Positions 11,574 through 23,845 of a DNA stretch of 64,000 nt are shown one piece after another. The DNA is from Corallium rubrum (lineage: Eukaryota > Cnidaria > Anthozoa > Scleralcyonacea > Coralliidae), in assembly GCA_964035015.1 (NCBI GenBank), contig CAXIUP010000174.1, positions 62,001 to 126,000 on the forward strand, in the 5' to 3' direction. Each line of letters opens with the position of its first letter. Position 1 is the first letter of the stretch. The translations under genes and the position numbers were made by a program. The notes beneath the pieces were generated by a model. That model was not told the DNA's origin, ran no database searches, and saw only the letters and a list, made by a program, of their open reading frames with translations.

Positions 11574-13321
11574 CACACTGTCACATGGCAAACATTACTA
11601 CTTACCAAGCAGTACTATTCTGCAAAAACACAATTTTACATCGAAAGGAGAGTTGTGTACTTGAAAAGAAATTCTCCATCATATAAGGACAGTAAGTCTA
11701 TTCATATTCACAAGTTGCATGTATCTACACAGACTCTGGCTTGGGACTATTTCAATGCTGTTGTACAATACCTTTACAAAGAGAGCATTGCTTAGATTTA
11801 AAGAACAACATTCGTGCTGGACATTTTATTCATGTTAATTTAGTAGTACACTAGTTAAGAAATAGAAATAGAAATAGAAAGTGTTTTCTTTTCCATAAAG
11901 TTATAGAAACATTCATGGTTTTGAAAACACTTGTGTGGAAACACTTGCCCTGCAGAATCTCTGTCCCCACTGTAATTTTTCGTTTCCCCAAACTTCCTCT
12001 CGTGTTTCTATAATTCTATAGAAACATGGAAAACGTTTTCCGAGAAAAAAAAAGATTAAGGCGTATAAATGGCTTATATTATGTGGCGTAATTATTGACA
12101 TATTGGGTCGTTCCAGAAAAGATCCATACCCCCCCCCCCCCCCCTGAGGAAATGTCAAATGGGTCCCCACCCCTCTCCCCAGACAGCGAAAGCTAAAATT
12201 ACATCCTCGCGGTTTTTTGAAAAATGGTTTAATTAGTTCTGCGAATACAGCCGCCTCACATCTTCATTTAGTGCGATTGTGGCAAAACGGACCTCTGCGA
12301 GTCGAGAGTAAACAATCATTTCATACAGATGACGTAAGTTCATCCTGAATAGAAAGGCTCAACGCAGACAACGCTCACACCAAAATCAACGTCAATGCTC
12401 AGTTTCTGTCTCAAATTCCAAAGCGAAAGCTTAGTTATTGCCAAACAAAGGAAAACGGATAGCTGTTCTTCTCACTACGAGTTCGATTTGCGATAAATTG
12501 CAAGAATTCCGATCGAAATCGAACGATTTTCCAGTCATCAAGCGGGACTTCCAGACAGTTGAATATTCTCACGGTTGAGTGAAATTTGAAACGTAGGTTG
12601 CTAAGGTTACGACTATTAAAGATTCAACAGGAAGTCCCGCTTGATATTGACTGGAAAATGGTCATTGATATTTCTATTTTCTGTTGATATTTTAGACAAC
12701 TTATATAGTTTTGTACTTGTTATGTATCTATGACTTGTTAAATCTTATTATTAAAAGTTATGTTTACTTACCTGTTTAATATTTTGATATTTCCAACTAC
12801 TCCCTCCCCCCTCGGACATCCAAAGTAAATTTCCCCCACCCCCCTTCCAGACAGCGAAAATTTAATATAATCTTGCCCTGTTTTCCATAGAGTTATAAAA
12901 CACGACTTTTAATCAATCACCGCTTGCGTTTTCGAAAATGCGATTTTATTACTAAACTCAGTAGCATAGTACATGTTTTACAACTGTCTTTCTTCACGTG
13001 TTCGAGTCTTGTAGACCTTAAGGTTGTCTGCTTACTGTGCTCACTCTGACCTTTTAGAAATGTTACTGCAGTCATGTCAGTCATTGTTGTAGCCTTTTTA
13101 ATTATCAAATTACAATATTATTATCGTGAAATCAAATGATATTCCAAGAAGACCAATTCTCTATAAACTAATCGGAAACACACATATTTCATCTTTAGTG
13201 TCATTGCAAAGCAAAATAAAATAGTCTATAGTATCATTGTTGGAAATATCGCTATGTAATGTTCAATCATAAACACAAAGAACAAAACGTACACTAGACT
13301 GAGAAAACTTGAGTAGATGAG
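11574..13321. other. Non-coding with small transposon relics
   Basis: No gene is seen. A diverged relative of the 11081 hairpin lies at ~12103-12200. A second C-rich segment at ~12790-12860 shares CCAGACAGCGAAA with it. An inverted repeat at ~12527-12657 pairs CATCAAGCGGGACTTCC with GGAAGTCCCGCTTGAT. Confidence 0.5.
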
Positions 13322-13832
13322 TTCAGAATAATAAATGACAAAACCACTCAGGTTCGGATTTGTTTGCACGGATTTAATTAAAACTGTGCTTGAAGATATG
13401 TTGTTTGCTTTTACTTTGCTTTGGTTTGGTTTGCTTTGCTTTACTGTCCTTTGCCTTGCTGTGCTTTCCTTTGCTTTGCTTTGCTTTACTTTGCTTTGCT
13501 GTGTTTTACTTTGCTTTGCTGTGCCGTCCTTTGCTTTGCTTTTCTTTGCTGTGGCTTGCTTGAAGTTTGCTTTGCTTTGCTTTGCTTTGCCTTGCCTTGT
13601 TTTGCTTCGCTGGGCTGTGCTTCGCTTTACCTTGCTGTGCTTTACCATACAGAGTACAGACGCAACAATTTTCACATCAGTGGTCAAAAGCAACATCGCC
13701 AGAACTGTCCATTCCTTTTATACTTAGAAATAATCTTAGATAATACCCACATTCAAAATTATTTATCTCTATCAGTGACAGCCGCCACATTAACCTTTTC
13801 AATCGCTTTGTTATTGTGAGACAACTTGATCT

Positions 13833-13865
<33 letters not shown>

Positions 13866-13935
13866 TGTCAAGGAGAGACGTCTCGGAAAGGCATGCATGA
13901 AAGACTATTAAAATGTCTTGATATTACTTCGTCTG
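13322..13935. repeat. Dispersed repeat, intact copy A, with a (TTTGC)n core
   Basis: It starts AGAATAATAAATGACAAAAC, passes through a degenerate (TTTGC)n block (~13409-13638), then a motif around CAACAATTTTCACATCAGTG, and ends near GAGTTTAACACAAATTATC. A second copy (15020-15337, 21526-21581, 60248-60465) matches it piece by piece but is split by later insertions. It includes the recurring segment ACGCCAGACGATTTTACTC. Confidence 0.75.
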
Positions 13936-15019
13936 AGTTTAACACAAATTATCTACTTACATTTGGGGAAGAAACACAGATCTCACAGAAGCTGTTCCCT
14001 CCGGAGTGGACAAAATGTCAAAATCTAATGCTGTTCCGATGAATCGTGTTAAGTTCAGCTCACCAGAGTCTGCGGAGAAACTTCAGTATGTATATCTCAA
14101 GAATTACCATCCAAATGCTCAAATACAGAACCTGCGTCGTTGAAGAGCAGAAGAAACTGATAAACTATGGTATCGTGTCGAGCATACGTAACAAAAACTG
14201 ACCAATAGCTGCATGTTATTACCAGTACATTATGAAATATAATCATCATGTAAATGTGTTGTCGGGAATTTCCCGAGCTAAGTAGGGACTTTCCCTCGAA
14301 TTTTTAGTTAAGCTTGCAAACGCTTGGAAAATGAATAAGACAAAATAATAATGCTATACTATGCTTTCCCATGCTAGTAAATGAAAATACAGACAAAATG
14401 TTCAGAATTAGAAGCGACTGGTAAGAGGAAAAGGGAGAGACATCTCGACAGGTTTTAGTTATTAGCCAATAGCAACACGTCATGGTAACCAAGGTGATGA
14501 CGACATGTGAGAGAACATTAACAAGACGCCTTCTCAAGCGTTCACTCGGGGCCTCGGGCTACTGATTTCTGAAAGCTTGGCGTAACCTATGCGTACTCTA
14601 GTAAGACTATATGGCAATGGCAATGCATAATTGCATTTATTTCGACAAATAGAATTTATGGTCTTATATGAACTCCTTCATCCGCATTCTTGTTGTGGAA
14701 TAACTTCATCTTTTTACTCTAACGCAAGACAATTTTTCACGTCAAGGGGAGACGTGTCCAAAAGCTGCGCACATTGCTGATAACAAAAGGACCTGAACGC
14801 GCAGTTTGGTTAGCGTTTACTAGCTTTGCCCGTTGTTTGTCTGTCTATGCGATTATTGCATATTGATTAAGTTAGGCCTTATCCGCTTTCGATCACATGC
14901 ATAGCTTGACGTCACGTCCGCATTCCATTCTCAAGAGCGCGTGCGTAGCTGGATGCCTCCTTTTTTTTTCTGGGCTAACCTCATTTATGTTTAAATATAA
15001 TTGCATCTCATAGAGAACA
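13936..15019. other. Non-coding
   Basis: No gene is recognised. Around 14706-14760 there is a diverged copy of the ACGCCAGACGATTTTACTC-type segment that also occurs near 13840, 56650, 60365 and 63440. Confidence 0.45.
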
Positions 15020-15337
15020 GAATAATAAATAACAAAACCACTCAGGTTCAGTTTCGTTTGCGCGGATTTAATTAAAACTGCGTCATAGCGTGCTTGAAGA
15101 TATGAAATGTTGTTTGCTTTGCTTTGCTTTGCTTTGCGAGTTGTTTTGCTTTCCTTTGCTTTGCTGTCAATGATGTGCTGCGCCGTTTGCTTTGCTTTTC
15201 TTTTCTGCGCTTTGCTCTGTTGTACTATGCTGTGCTTTGCTTTTCTTTGCTGTGCTTTGCTGCGGTTGGTTTGCTTCGCTGTGCTGTGCTGTGCTAGTGT
15301 GCTGTGCTGTACCATACAGAGTACAGACGGCAACAAT
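15020..15337. repeat. Dispersed repeat copy B, left part
   Basis: It begins AGAATAATAAATAACAAAAC as in copy A and contains its own (TTTGC)n block (~15112-15310). It stops at ACAAT (15333-15337) where the next element begins. The continuation is at 21526. Confidence 0.8.
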
Positions 15338-16190
15338 CAGGGGCGGATCCAGAGTGTAGCGAACGATGCTTAAGCATCAGTCAAAATTTGTAAAAAAATA
15401 CAGAAATTTGATGTATTGCGCATTCTTCTGTACTAATACAGGTCGATAATATGGCATCTGTTGTTGTAGAATACTAGACAAAATCAATGTCAAGTTATTA
15501 AACTTCGAACAACTCCGTCTTCTATGATGTTTATTAGTCACGCGTAAATTAATCGAATATTAATAGGAATTCATCCGATCGGTTTATAGAATTCACGCCC
15601 CCGCAAGGCAAGTTGCCAATGCATGTGGCTATTTATGTCTGCCCAATCACATCTATTTTTGCGGATACTGGTTGCTAAACCATAATCCGCTATGTCATGA
15701 GCGCGGATGTGTGTGTGTGTGTGTGTGTGTGTGTGAGAATGTTTTCGTCAATCACGTGATCAACGCAGACCAATAGCAATAGTCCGAATCAGCATACTTC
15801 AGAAGTCTTATTTATAGGTCAGAAGGGTTTACGAACGTGAACACGAACGAATGGGAGATAAATGTTTAGTTTTGTTTCAGGTAATGAACATTTGCACGCA
15901 ATCTGCAAGACGCCAAGAAATATGATGACAAGTCGACAGCTCACAGTGGGCTACTGGTCTGTCCGTATAAATTTGAACGTTTTTGAGAATTTTTGCGGAT
16001 AGTCTGGTTTCGAAACAATATGTATTTCAGCAAATTAATACATTTTTATGCATGCATGTATGTATGTGTATGTATGTATGTATGTATGTATGTACTGTTG
16101 TTTTATACTATAAATACAAGCGCGCGGTGACTGCACATTTACATGCCATACTTTCTCGTGTTTCACGAAGAAACAGTGTGAGCGCTTGTT

Positions 16191-16282
16191 TGGCTTCGGA
16201 TTAAAGATCTTTCTGAAATCTGAATGCCCTTTTAACTATTAAATGTTTCAAGTGTTTACGTGTTATAAGCGCTCGACCAAGA
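16191..16282 (-). pseudogene. Decayed tRNA-Ser-like (SINE-type) segment, copy 1
   Basis: On the minus strand it aligns with the better-preserved copy at 17342-17432: TTGGTCGAGCGC for the A-box region, ACTTGAAAC for the anticodon arm, and a degraded B box. It is too diverged to be a functional tRNA. Confidence 0.35.
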
Positions 16283-17341
16283 TGTTTTAGCTATATAGGT
16301 TTACACGCAGAAATCCACCGTGCTTGGCATTATTTATGTTACATGTAGACGCATGCAATACCCATTCAAAAAACGCGTTGAACATCGATTTATTGAGACG
16401 CATGAATGCATATGTTACCAGAGTCTAAAACATAGACATATAAAACATAAAAATGTCATATTCTTTAACAATGCGATTAGCGTCCGCGTTTCCTGTTTTT
16501 GCCGATTTACCTAACATTACACTCAAGCGAAATTAAAGCGATATAAGTATCATATTTTAATGCGATTATAGGGACCGCGTTTCATGTTTTTTTTTTCCTG
16601 TTCACAAAACTGAACAGTTAACATGTCCAGGGGAAAACAAGCTGTAATGACGTCGCAAAAATAAATCAAGTCAACATAGGTTATGCTGTGCCAAAAGCTG
16701 CTTGCCGCCAAGATCACAAAAAGAACAAACAGCAGGTTGAACAATAAATAAAACTATTATGTAAATCCACTTAACGTGCGTTTTTGCGGATACTGGTTGC
16801 TAAACCATCCGAATGTTTTGGTCAATCACGTGATCAAGGCGAAACGCTAATAGGCATACTTCAGAAGTCTTATTCGTATGTCCGAAGGGTTTACGAGCGT
16901 GTACCAGAACAACCACTGGAAGATTGGAAGTCGAGTTTCGCTTTTGCACGCAATCACAAGACGCCAAGAAAATATCCAACGGAGAGTTGATAGCTGATAG
17001 TGGTCAACTGGTCTGTCGATATACAGTAAAGTTTAAACGATTTTGTCAATTTTTGCAAATCAGTGACTGCTTTCTAAACCATATACCTATATACCAGATA
17101 GTATGCATTTCATAGCTTTTAGGTTATGATATTATATGTATTCACTGTTATCTTAATATACTAAAGCAAGCGCGCGGTCAATGCTCGTTTACATGCAATA
17201 CTTTTTCGTGTTCAATAATTCAGCATCGCATAATAAAACCATACATGCAAAGTGTTATTGTAATTATTTCGTAACGCACTTCAACTTTCTCGCTAAAACG
17301 AGAAGCTTTTCATGGACGAAAAGACAGAGCGAGTGCTTGTT

Positions 17342-17432
17342 TGGGTTCGAACCAGGATCTTTATGAAATATGAATAGCCTTTTAACTAATGTTTCAAGTG
17401 TACTGTTGACATGTTAGGCCCTCGGCCATCTG
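17342..17432 (-). pseudogene. tRNA-Ser(UGA)-like relic, copy 2
   Basis: On the minus strand there is GATGGCCGAGGGC (like the D arm/A box of class II tRNAs), then ACTTGAAAC resembling a tRNA-Ser(UGA) anticodon loop, then GGTTCGAACCCA, a consensus B box. The stems do not pair well enough for a functional gene. It is more likely a tRNA-derived SINE remnant. Confidence 0.45.
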
Positions 17433-17914
17433 ATTGTCTGTATATACGCAGAAATCAACTGTATTTGGTACTGCTTGAGTTACATGTAGGCGTATAAAGT
17501 ACTTATTCAACAAAAGGTCCGCTATGCGTACATGTATCTGCGCAAACCCACCACTGTGAGAATCATGTCAAGATCTTGTGTGATCTTGGAAAATCTTGTA
17601 AGATCTTAAGAAAAATCTTAAGATTTTTACACGTAGATCTTATAAGATTTTAGCGAGATCTTATAAGATAATTAAAGAGAAAGTACACGTTCTCTGACCT
17701 TAATAATTTTTTATAGATCACACTCACAAGTTTACTATAAGTCACGTTAAAAATACTTAACCAGTTTATCAGCAATATCCCCTGTCTCCGAAATGTTTTT
17801 GTGCAAAATTTTGTCGGAAATATAGAATTTAACGGCTAACTGCTGGAAGATATATCCCAAATGGCCAATAATACGGCTACCGCGGGTCTAAATACCCCTG
17901 AATCGTCTGTTGAC

Positions 17915-18830
17915 ATGAGCGCAAATATCAAATTGCATTATTTACGCTATTTACTTGGCCTACGGTCAAACGCGGTCATATTTAAAGTAAATCAATCGTC
18001 TGTAGGTTTGTGCCATTTGGGAAACTTGCACGGTTAGATAGAGCATTAAATTCTGTACAACATATGTGAATTAGAACAAATCGTATAGAATAGCAACGGA
18101 GAAAAATATATCAGTTGAACTGAGATGAGCGCTAGTATCAAATTGCATTATACGGCTATTTACTTGGCGTACGGTCGAACGCGGTCATATATTTAAAGTA
18201 AATCAATCGTCTGTAGGTTTGTGCCATTTGGGAAACTTGCACGGTTAGATAGAGCGTTAAATTCTGTACAACATATGTGAATTAGAGAACATGGTATAGA
18301 ATAACAACGGAGAAAAGGCTATTTGAACTGACATGAGCGCAAATATCAAATTGCATTATTACGCTATTTACTTGGCGTACGGTCGAACGCGGTCATGTTT
18401 AAAGTAAATCAATCGTCTGTAGGTTTGTGCCATTTGGGAAACTTGTACGGTTAGATAGAGCGTTAAATTCTGTACAACATATGTGAATTAGAGAACATAG
18501 TATAGAATAACAACGGAGAAAAGGCTATTTGAACTGACATGAGCGCAAAATAATATCAAATTGCATTATTTACGCTATTTATTGTCCTCCGGTCAAACGC
18601 GGTCATATTTAAAGTAAACTGTAAATCAATCGTCTGTAGGTTTGTGCCATTTGGGAAACTTGCACGGTTAGATAGAGCGTTAAATTCTGTACAACATATG
18701 TGAATTAAAACTCAAATCGTATAGAATAGCAACGGAGAAAAATATATTTGAACTGAGATGAGCGCAAATATCAAATTGCATTATTATGCTATCACTTGGC
18801 GTATGGTCAAACGCAATCATTTTAAAGTAT
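17915..18830. repeat. ~207-bp tandem repeat, about 4.4 copies
   Basis: Units start at ~17915, 18121, 18329, 18535 and 18747, each with TGAGCGCAAATATCAAATTG or a variant. They share landmarks such as CGGTCAAACGCGGTCAT, AATCAATCGTCTGTAGGTTT and ACAACATATGTGAATTA. Unit-to-unit differences are small substitutions and short indels, and the last unit is truncated. Confidence 0.9.
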
Positions 18831-20179
18831 ACCTGAATCATACTACTCCAATCATACAGCGTTGCAATTGACTTCCTTCGAAAATAATGTTGTTCTTCGT
18901 CTCGCTCCGTAGTTCATACAACATGGCGAGGAAATATAAACAGTCACACTACTGCACACATTACAGGTCAGCGGTTACACCAAAAAGTTAACACACAAAC
19001 AAACAAACAAACAAACAAACAAACAAACACAACACACACACAAACACACAACACGATAGCAATATATCTGCGCGTTGCGCAGATACAAAAAGCGCGTTGA
19101 TCATTGTTGAGACAAATCAATTCATATGTTACCAGAGTCTAATGTAGACAGTAAAGAATAGATTAGAACGAAAGCGATATATTATCACATTCTTTTAACA
19201 ATGTGATTAGCGACCGGGTTTCCCGTTTTTCCCAGTTTACCTAAAATTGTCATTTTAAGACTACAGTTAAGATTAGCGTTGGGGCAGGACTTGGGTTACG
19301 GATGGGGTTGGAGTTTAAGTAAGGGCTAGAATTAAGCATTTATCTTGTTAAGTTATTAAAGGCATTTAAACATTAATAATTATTGTCGATTCTAGATGAT
19401 ACGTGAGAGCATATGCTGGTATGTCACAAGGTTATCAAGCATTTTTAGTATATTTTGGCGAACAATTTACGTTGTTCAATCATTATCTGTAGGCCAAATA
19501 AAAACCAGTATCCGCATGTACGCATTGCGTACCTATTTTTTACAGTGTAGCGCATATTTGGCGGGAGCTATACTGCTTAGACTTAGCCAATCAGGTACAT
19601 TGTTGAGTATAGCTCAAATTTGGCGGGAGCTATACTGATTAAGAGTATCCAATCAAGTTTGTTGATGAGCGATGCTTGGATATTTAGGCAATTTGAGCCC
19701 TTAGCTTAGAAACACGAAGTCATAGTCGCCTGGTGCGCTTTTATATATTATTTGTCTCGAGAAGACACTACCAAAACAGTGAGAACCGCGGTGAGACAAA
19801 TATCAGTGGAATATTCGCTCAAATTATGTGATGTCTGAGCTCTTACTAGAGTTAGAAAGGCTATTATCTACGGACGCTGAAGACGCACTGCAAGTCTGCA
19901 ACGTGTCGTCAAGAAAATGTAGTGCGTTTTAAGCAGTTTTGTCTTGACAAGCTGAAGGAAATACATCGTTGCGCGTTAGTCAATTTAGTGACCTCTAGTT
20001 TCCTAATGGTCAAAGGATATGGTCAGGCGAACTCCGATCAGTAAGGTAACTAAACGTTCATATATGTGTATGATGATCAAACAATTTTAAATAACTTAGT
20101 AGACGATATATTTTTACGGAAGACCTTCGCGCAACAATTCAGTATTTTGTTTTATTTTTAAGAACATTTTGCCTTTATA

Positions 20180-20712
20180 TTAAAGGGATATGGCAATAAA
20201 AATTATTTTTGTCTAATTTGTAAGAACATCAAGAATAGTTATGAAGTGCGTCTACAAATTTTCATTAGATTTTTTATTTTTTAAGAAATTCGGCATTATT
20301 TGCGTACGAATACGCTCGCCATCCGCCATTTTGGATATGCATGTCTATCGTCAGATATGCATGACGTCAAAAGCAGGGTAAAATTTGTCTAAACATTTCT
20401 TAATTTCCTAGGTATTTTAATGCAAAATCTTAAGTATTTTGATCTGATATATTTCAAATTGAAACTCTAACAATGTAAAAGAATTTTAGCTGACATTTCG
20501 CTACTGACTGCAATTTTTACAATGTTTACCCTGCTTGTGACGTCACTTAATTAGATCTAATTGTGAAACAAGATGGCGGACGGCTTGTGTTTTTGTTCGC
20601 AAATATCTGAAAAAGTAAGCCAGCTAATGAAAATCTGTAAACGTACTTTCTAACTTTTCTACATATTCTTACAAATTGGACAAAAATAATTTTTATTGCC
20701 ATATCCCTTTAA
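20180..20712. repeat. 0.53 kb palindromic element with TTAA ends
   Basis: The left end TTAAAGGGATATGGCAATAA is mirrored exactly at the right end (TTATTGCCATATCCCTTTAA), and homology continues inward for more than 70 bp. TTAA at both ends fits a piggyBac- or Kolobok-type target duplication. The centre includes GACGTCA-type words in both arms. It is nested within the 15.3-21.5 kb element. Confidence 0.8.
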
Positions 20713-21400
20713 TTTTAATCAACCAGTGAGTAGTTGTGAAAACATTTGTGCTTGATTTTATATGCGCCCGGTAACGCGTTACATGTTTGGGAATATTATG
20801 CGTATAATTTGCCACACGGTTTTAAATTTCGCGCATCGCTCGCGGGCTACCGCATTTCACAGCTGTTGAAATGCGTTTGCCATTGGGATGGAGTATATAC
20901 ACTATTGTAGACTACAGCAGCGGTGTAATGTTTGAAATAGGTTCGTAGACAATATATATAAATTGGAAGGCAATTGCAAGAAGTTCGCAAGTTCGTTTTG
21001 AACTTCGCATTTGATTGGATAATAGCAACTAAGTAGCCAATCAAATGTTCAAAACGAGCTTGGGAACTTCAAACACTTCCGTCAAAAGGAACCTGACTGT
21101 AATTTATTGGTAATATCAGTTGTAAATTAATCATTCATGATGTTTAAGTATTGATGTTACTGCTTGTACTGCTTTTTATTTCTATCGCTTTTAACTTTCT
21201 TGAATATTTACAATTTGTTATATTTTCTACAAAGATCGATTTTTTAGGCTCTTGCTAAAATGACGTAACGGAAGTGTCAAATTTCCCTAAAAATAAGATT
21301 TACAGTAAAGATGATGTTTTATGTTGGTGTGATGAGATCACTCATGATTTGCTGTATTTTACAAATTCCTGGCCTTTTCTGACATAACATTACACACAAA

Positions 21401-21489
21401 CTATGACGTCATATAAAGATTATGACGCCATATACAGATTATGACGTCATATACAGATTATGACGTCATATACAGACTATGACGTCATA
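21401..21489. repeat. 19-bp tandem repeat with CRE-type palindromes
   Basis: Five units of about 19 bp each contain TATGACGTCATA or a one-base variant. The palindrome TGACGTCA is the consensus CREB/ATF (bZIP) site. The array lies ~35-125 bp inside the right terminus of the hAT-like element. Confidence 0.85.
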
Positions 21490-21525
21490 AAGCTACACTC
21501 AATTTTTTTGCTGGATCCGCCCCTG

Positions 21526-21581
21526 ACAATTTTCAGTTCAGTGGACAAAAGCAACATCACCAGAACTGTCCATTACTTTTA
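21526..21581. repeat. Dispersed repeat copy B, middle part
   Basis: It resumes at ACAATTTTCAGTTCAGTGGA and runs to CCATTACTTTTA, matching copy A (~13664-13722). It is then interrupted again; homology continues at 60248 with TACTTAGAAATAATCTTAGA. Confidence 0.75.
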
Positions 21582-21608
21582 GGGACGGACAGGCGCGTCA
21601 ATCCTGGG

Positions 21609-21980
21609 CCCACAGGACGAAATTTGAGATTTAATTACCTTTAATGGGCACTTAAATCTCCTTAAAGTTAATCCATTAACTTTAAGGAGTATTTAAGTTT
21701 ACCTTAAAGTCATTAAACGTTAAAATGTCATTTTAAGTTACATTTAATTAAGATATAAGGACCAAAGACTTTAAGGACCTTTAATATATATCATAAAGTG
21801 TCATTAAAGTTGACGTGGAACTTTAAATGTAATTAAGTTACACTTAAATCTCAGTAAAGTTAGAGAAATCCTTTACTATGGCTTTAGTTGCACCTTTAAT
21901 TACCATTAAAGCTCAGCGTACCTTTAATACACTTTCAAGAGTTTAGTAAGTTCACTTAAATGTTGACAGCTAGCTTGACA
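21609..21980. promoter_or_regulatory. Left subterminal motif cluster of the CACTA-like element
   Basis: More than twenty copies of words like CTTTAA, TTAAAG, CACTTAAA and ACCTTTAAT occur in both orientations within 370 bp, including a hairpin at ~21652-21698. In plant CACTA elements such subterminal repeats bind the TnpA-type accessory protein; the same role here is inference. Confidence 0.7.
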
Positions 21981-22282
21981 ATAGACCAAGAATAACTTAA
22001 TATCCCGTGGTTAATTAATTGATGCCGCGCTAGAGAGAATGGCTTTGTTGACTTATTTTTCTTCTGCTTTATGAGTCAAATTGTCTATAGAAGTAATTTT
22101 AACTTACGATGGAGAACTGAGTCAACAAAACTGGGACGTTTAAACTATTTGTTGATCTTTGTTTACTCATAACCTAGCAACAACAAACCACAATTTCCTG
22201 TCAATCTTATTCCTTGTGAAATGTGAGTAAAATACACCTGATTTGATCTCTGCTTCGATCTGTGTGGTTGCGACTATTTGCG

Positions 22283-22289
22283 TATATAA
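22283..22289 (+). promoter_or_regulatory. Candidate TATA box of the transposase gene
   Basis: TATATAA lies 46 bp upstream of the proposed ATG at 22335, downstream of the subterminal motif cluster. Confidence 0.45.
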
Positions 22290-22334
22290 CTATAAGGTTG
22301 GTTTGAATAGAATTTGGGAAAATACTACTACAAT

Positions 22335-23811
22335 ATGGATGGATTACAAGATCTTCACATGTGTGGCCATTGTGATCAACTAGTTTCAAGATCAACGTTA
22401 GAGAGACACGAAAGGAAGAGACAACGTGAGTTGCTAGGACAGCATACCCAGCTTGTCTTGGAAGAATCGGATAGTGAAGAATCGGATAGTGAAAGTGTTA
22501 CAAGTTCAGGTAAGATGGAACATTTTGTGCTAGCCTACGTTTAGACGTATGACCAATTTCTTTGATAAAAACCGCAACATCGATGTTCATTCAGCCTATT
22601 GACATCGTTCGTAAAAATCGTTTATGGGATATTTCGAAATAAGAGTAAGACCCCACAAAATATAAAGACGCTGGAAAACTCATTATTCATCCATACAAGG
22701 CGCAGAACAAGAGGCATAGTTTTAGAAATTATTAATACGCAAACTAAAAATATTTGGTTTACGCAAACTTTGGTCGTTGAAATGCTTACTTTAAAGGACA
22801 CAGTGTAGATGCCACTCCGAACAACGAAATCAAATAAATTTTAATACATCGTTGCTCGGAGTAGCGGGTATGGGCAAAGTAAAGAGGGTTTTACACTTGA
22901 CTTTGAAAGTTCTCATTAGACGCTTGTTTCAGCATCATCCGAAAACTGTGCCTTCTATTGTGTTTGCCCTTAATCGGGGGGGGGGGGGGGGGTCAATTGC
23001 AGGGGGATATACATGTATCAAGGGTTGTTGGAAGCTCTATTTTATAATTTTTCGATTCTTTTTCTCTATATTTCTATCGGTGCAACCAATCCCCAGAGAT
23101 TCAAGAAATAATAATATTTTTGCCATGTTGGAATTTTAATTGTTAATGCAGAGAAACCTTTTAAGTCATCCAACATGATATCAATAATGTAAGATGCAAA
23201 TAATAATGATGTAAGATGCAAATACCCAAAGTTTTAGCATATTTCATTCTATTTTATAAAACAGATTTGTCATAACAAGGCATTTGATTTGTTGAGCACC
23301 TATTCTTTTCCAGAGTATAATGAATAGAAATAATGCCAATTTTTTTGTGTATAAGGAATTTTCTTATTATTTTCTTGGTCAAAAATTTGTAAAAAGTAAT
23401 TTTCCAGTTGGCAAAATACCCTTTTAATAAATTGGCAATTACATACAACAATTGCATACAGTGTACGTTTTATTTTGCTAGGTAAAAATAATACTTCAAA
23501 TGGCTGTTGTATTATCACAAAAGAAGTAATTTTCTGACCAGATTCACTGGAGAGTTTTGTTCGTTTTTGTTGTTTTTTTTACTTCTTGGTAAACAACGCC
23601 TAATGTGCCATGGCTACAAAGGAATTAGTCTCTCGTAATGAGCAAATTTATACATTGTGAAGTGTGAAGGTCAATTTATAGAAAAATCAATCAAACACAA
23701 AAAATTGTCCATCCTAAATTCTCTGCATAGTCTCAAAATTCATATTTTCTTCAAGTGGCAAACTAGTCATTATAATTACTGAAAAAAATAAATAAATAAA
23801 TAAAAAAAAAT

Positions 23812-23845
<34 letters not shown>

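Larger units (their letters stand above)
15655..17540. repeat. Diverged ~1.1 kb tandem duplication
   Basis: The block beginning TTTTTGCGGATACTGGTTGC near 15656 recurs near 16786. The order of downstream landmarks is the same in both copies: GTCAATCACGTGATCAA, CATACTTCAGAAGTCTTATT, GGGTTTACGA, and a tRNA-like segment. Divergence and indels show it is old. A (GT)n run sits at ~15708-15734 in the first copy. Confidence 0.65.
15338..21525. mobile_element. 6.2 kb non-autonomous DNA transposon with hAT-like termini
   Basis: The left end CAGGGGCGGATCCAG and the right end CTGGATCCGCCCCTG are perfect 15-bp inverted repeats. ACAAT flanks both sides (15333-15337 and 21526-21530), and copy A of the host repeat shows the same site with a single ACAAT, which defines an exact 5-bp target duplication. 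CAGGGGC-type termini are common in hAT elements; the 5-bp duplication is shorter than the usual 8 bp, so the superfamily is uncertain. No transposase frame is present. The interior holds a diverged duplication, a 207-bp tandem array, a nested palindrome and a cAMP-response-element-like (CRE-like) tandem repeat. Confidence 0.85.

Noticed and set aside
13226..13819. Open frames of 130-156 codons around 13.2-13.8 kb and similar ones at 14.9-15.4 kb
   Set aside because: Driven by the degenerate (TTTGC)n block, giving a Leu/Cys/Phe or Lys/Gln/Ser period; part of a dispersed repeat.
17342..17432. Functional tRNA gene
   Set aside because: A- and B-box-like words are present, but the stems do not pair properly and the acceptor stem is not visible; treated as a relic.
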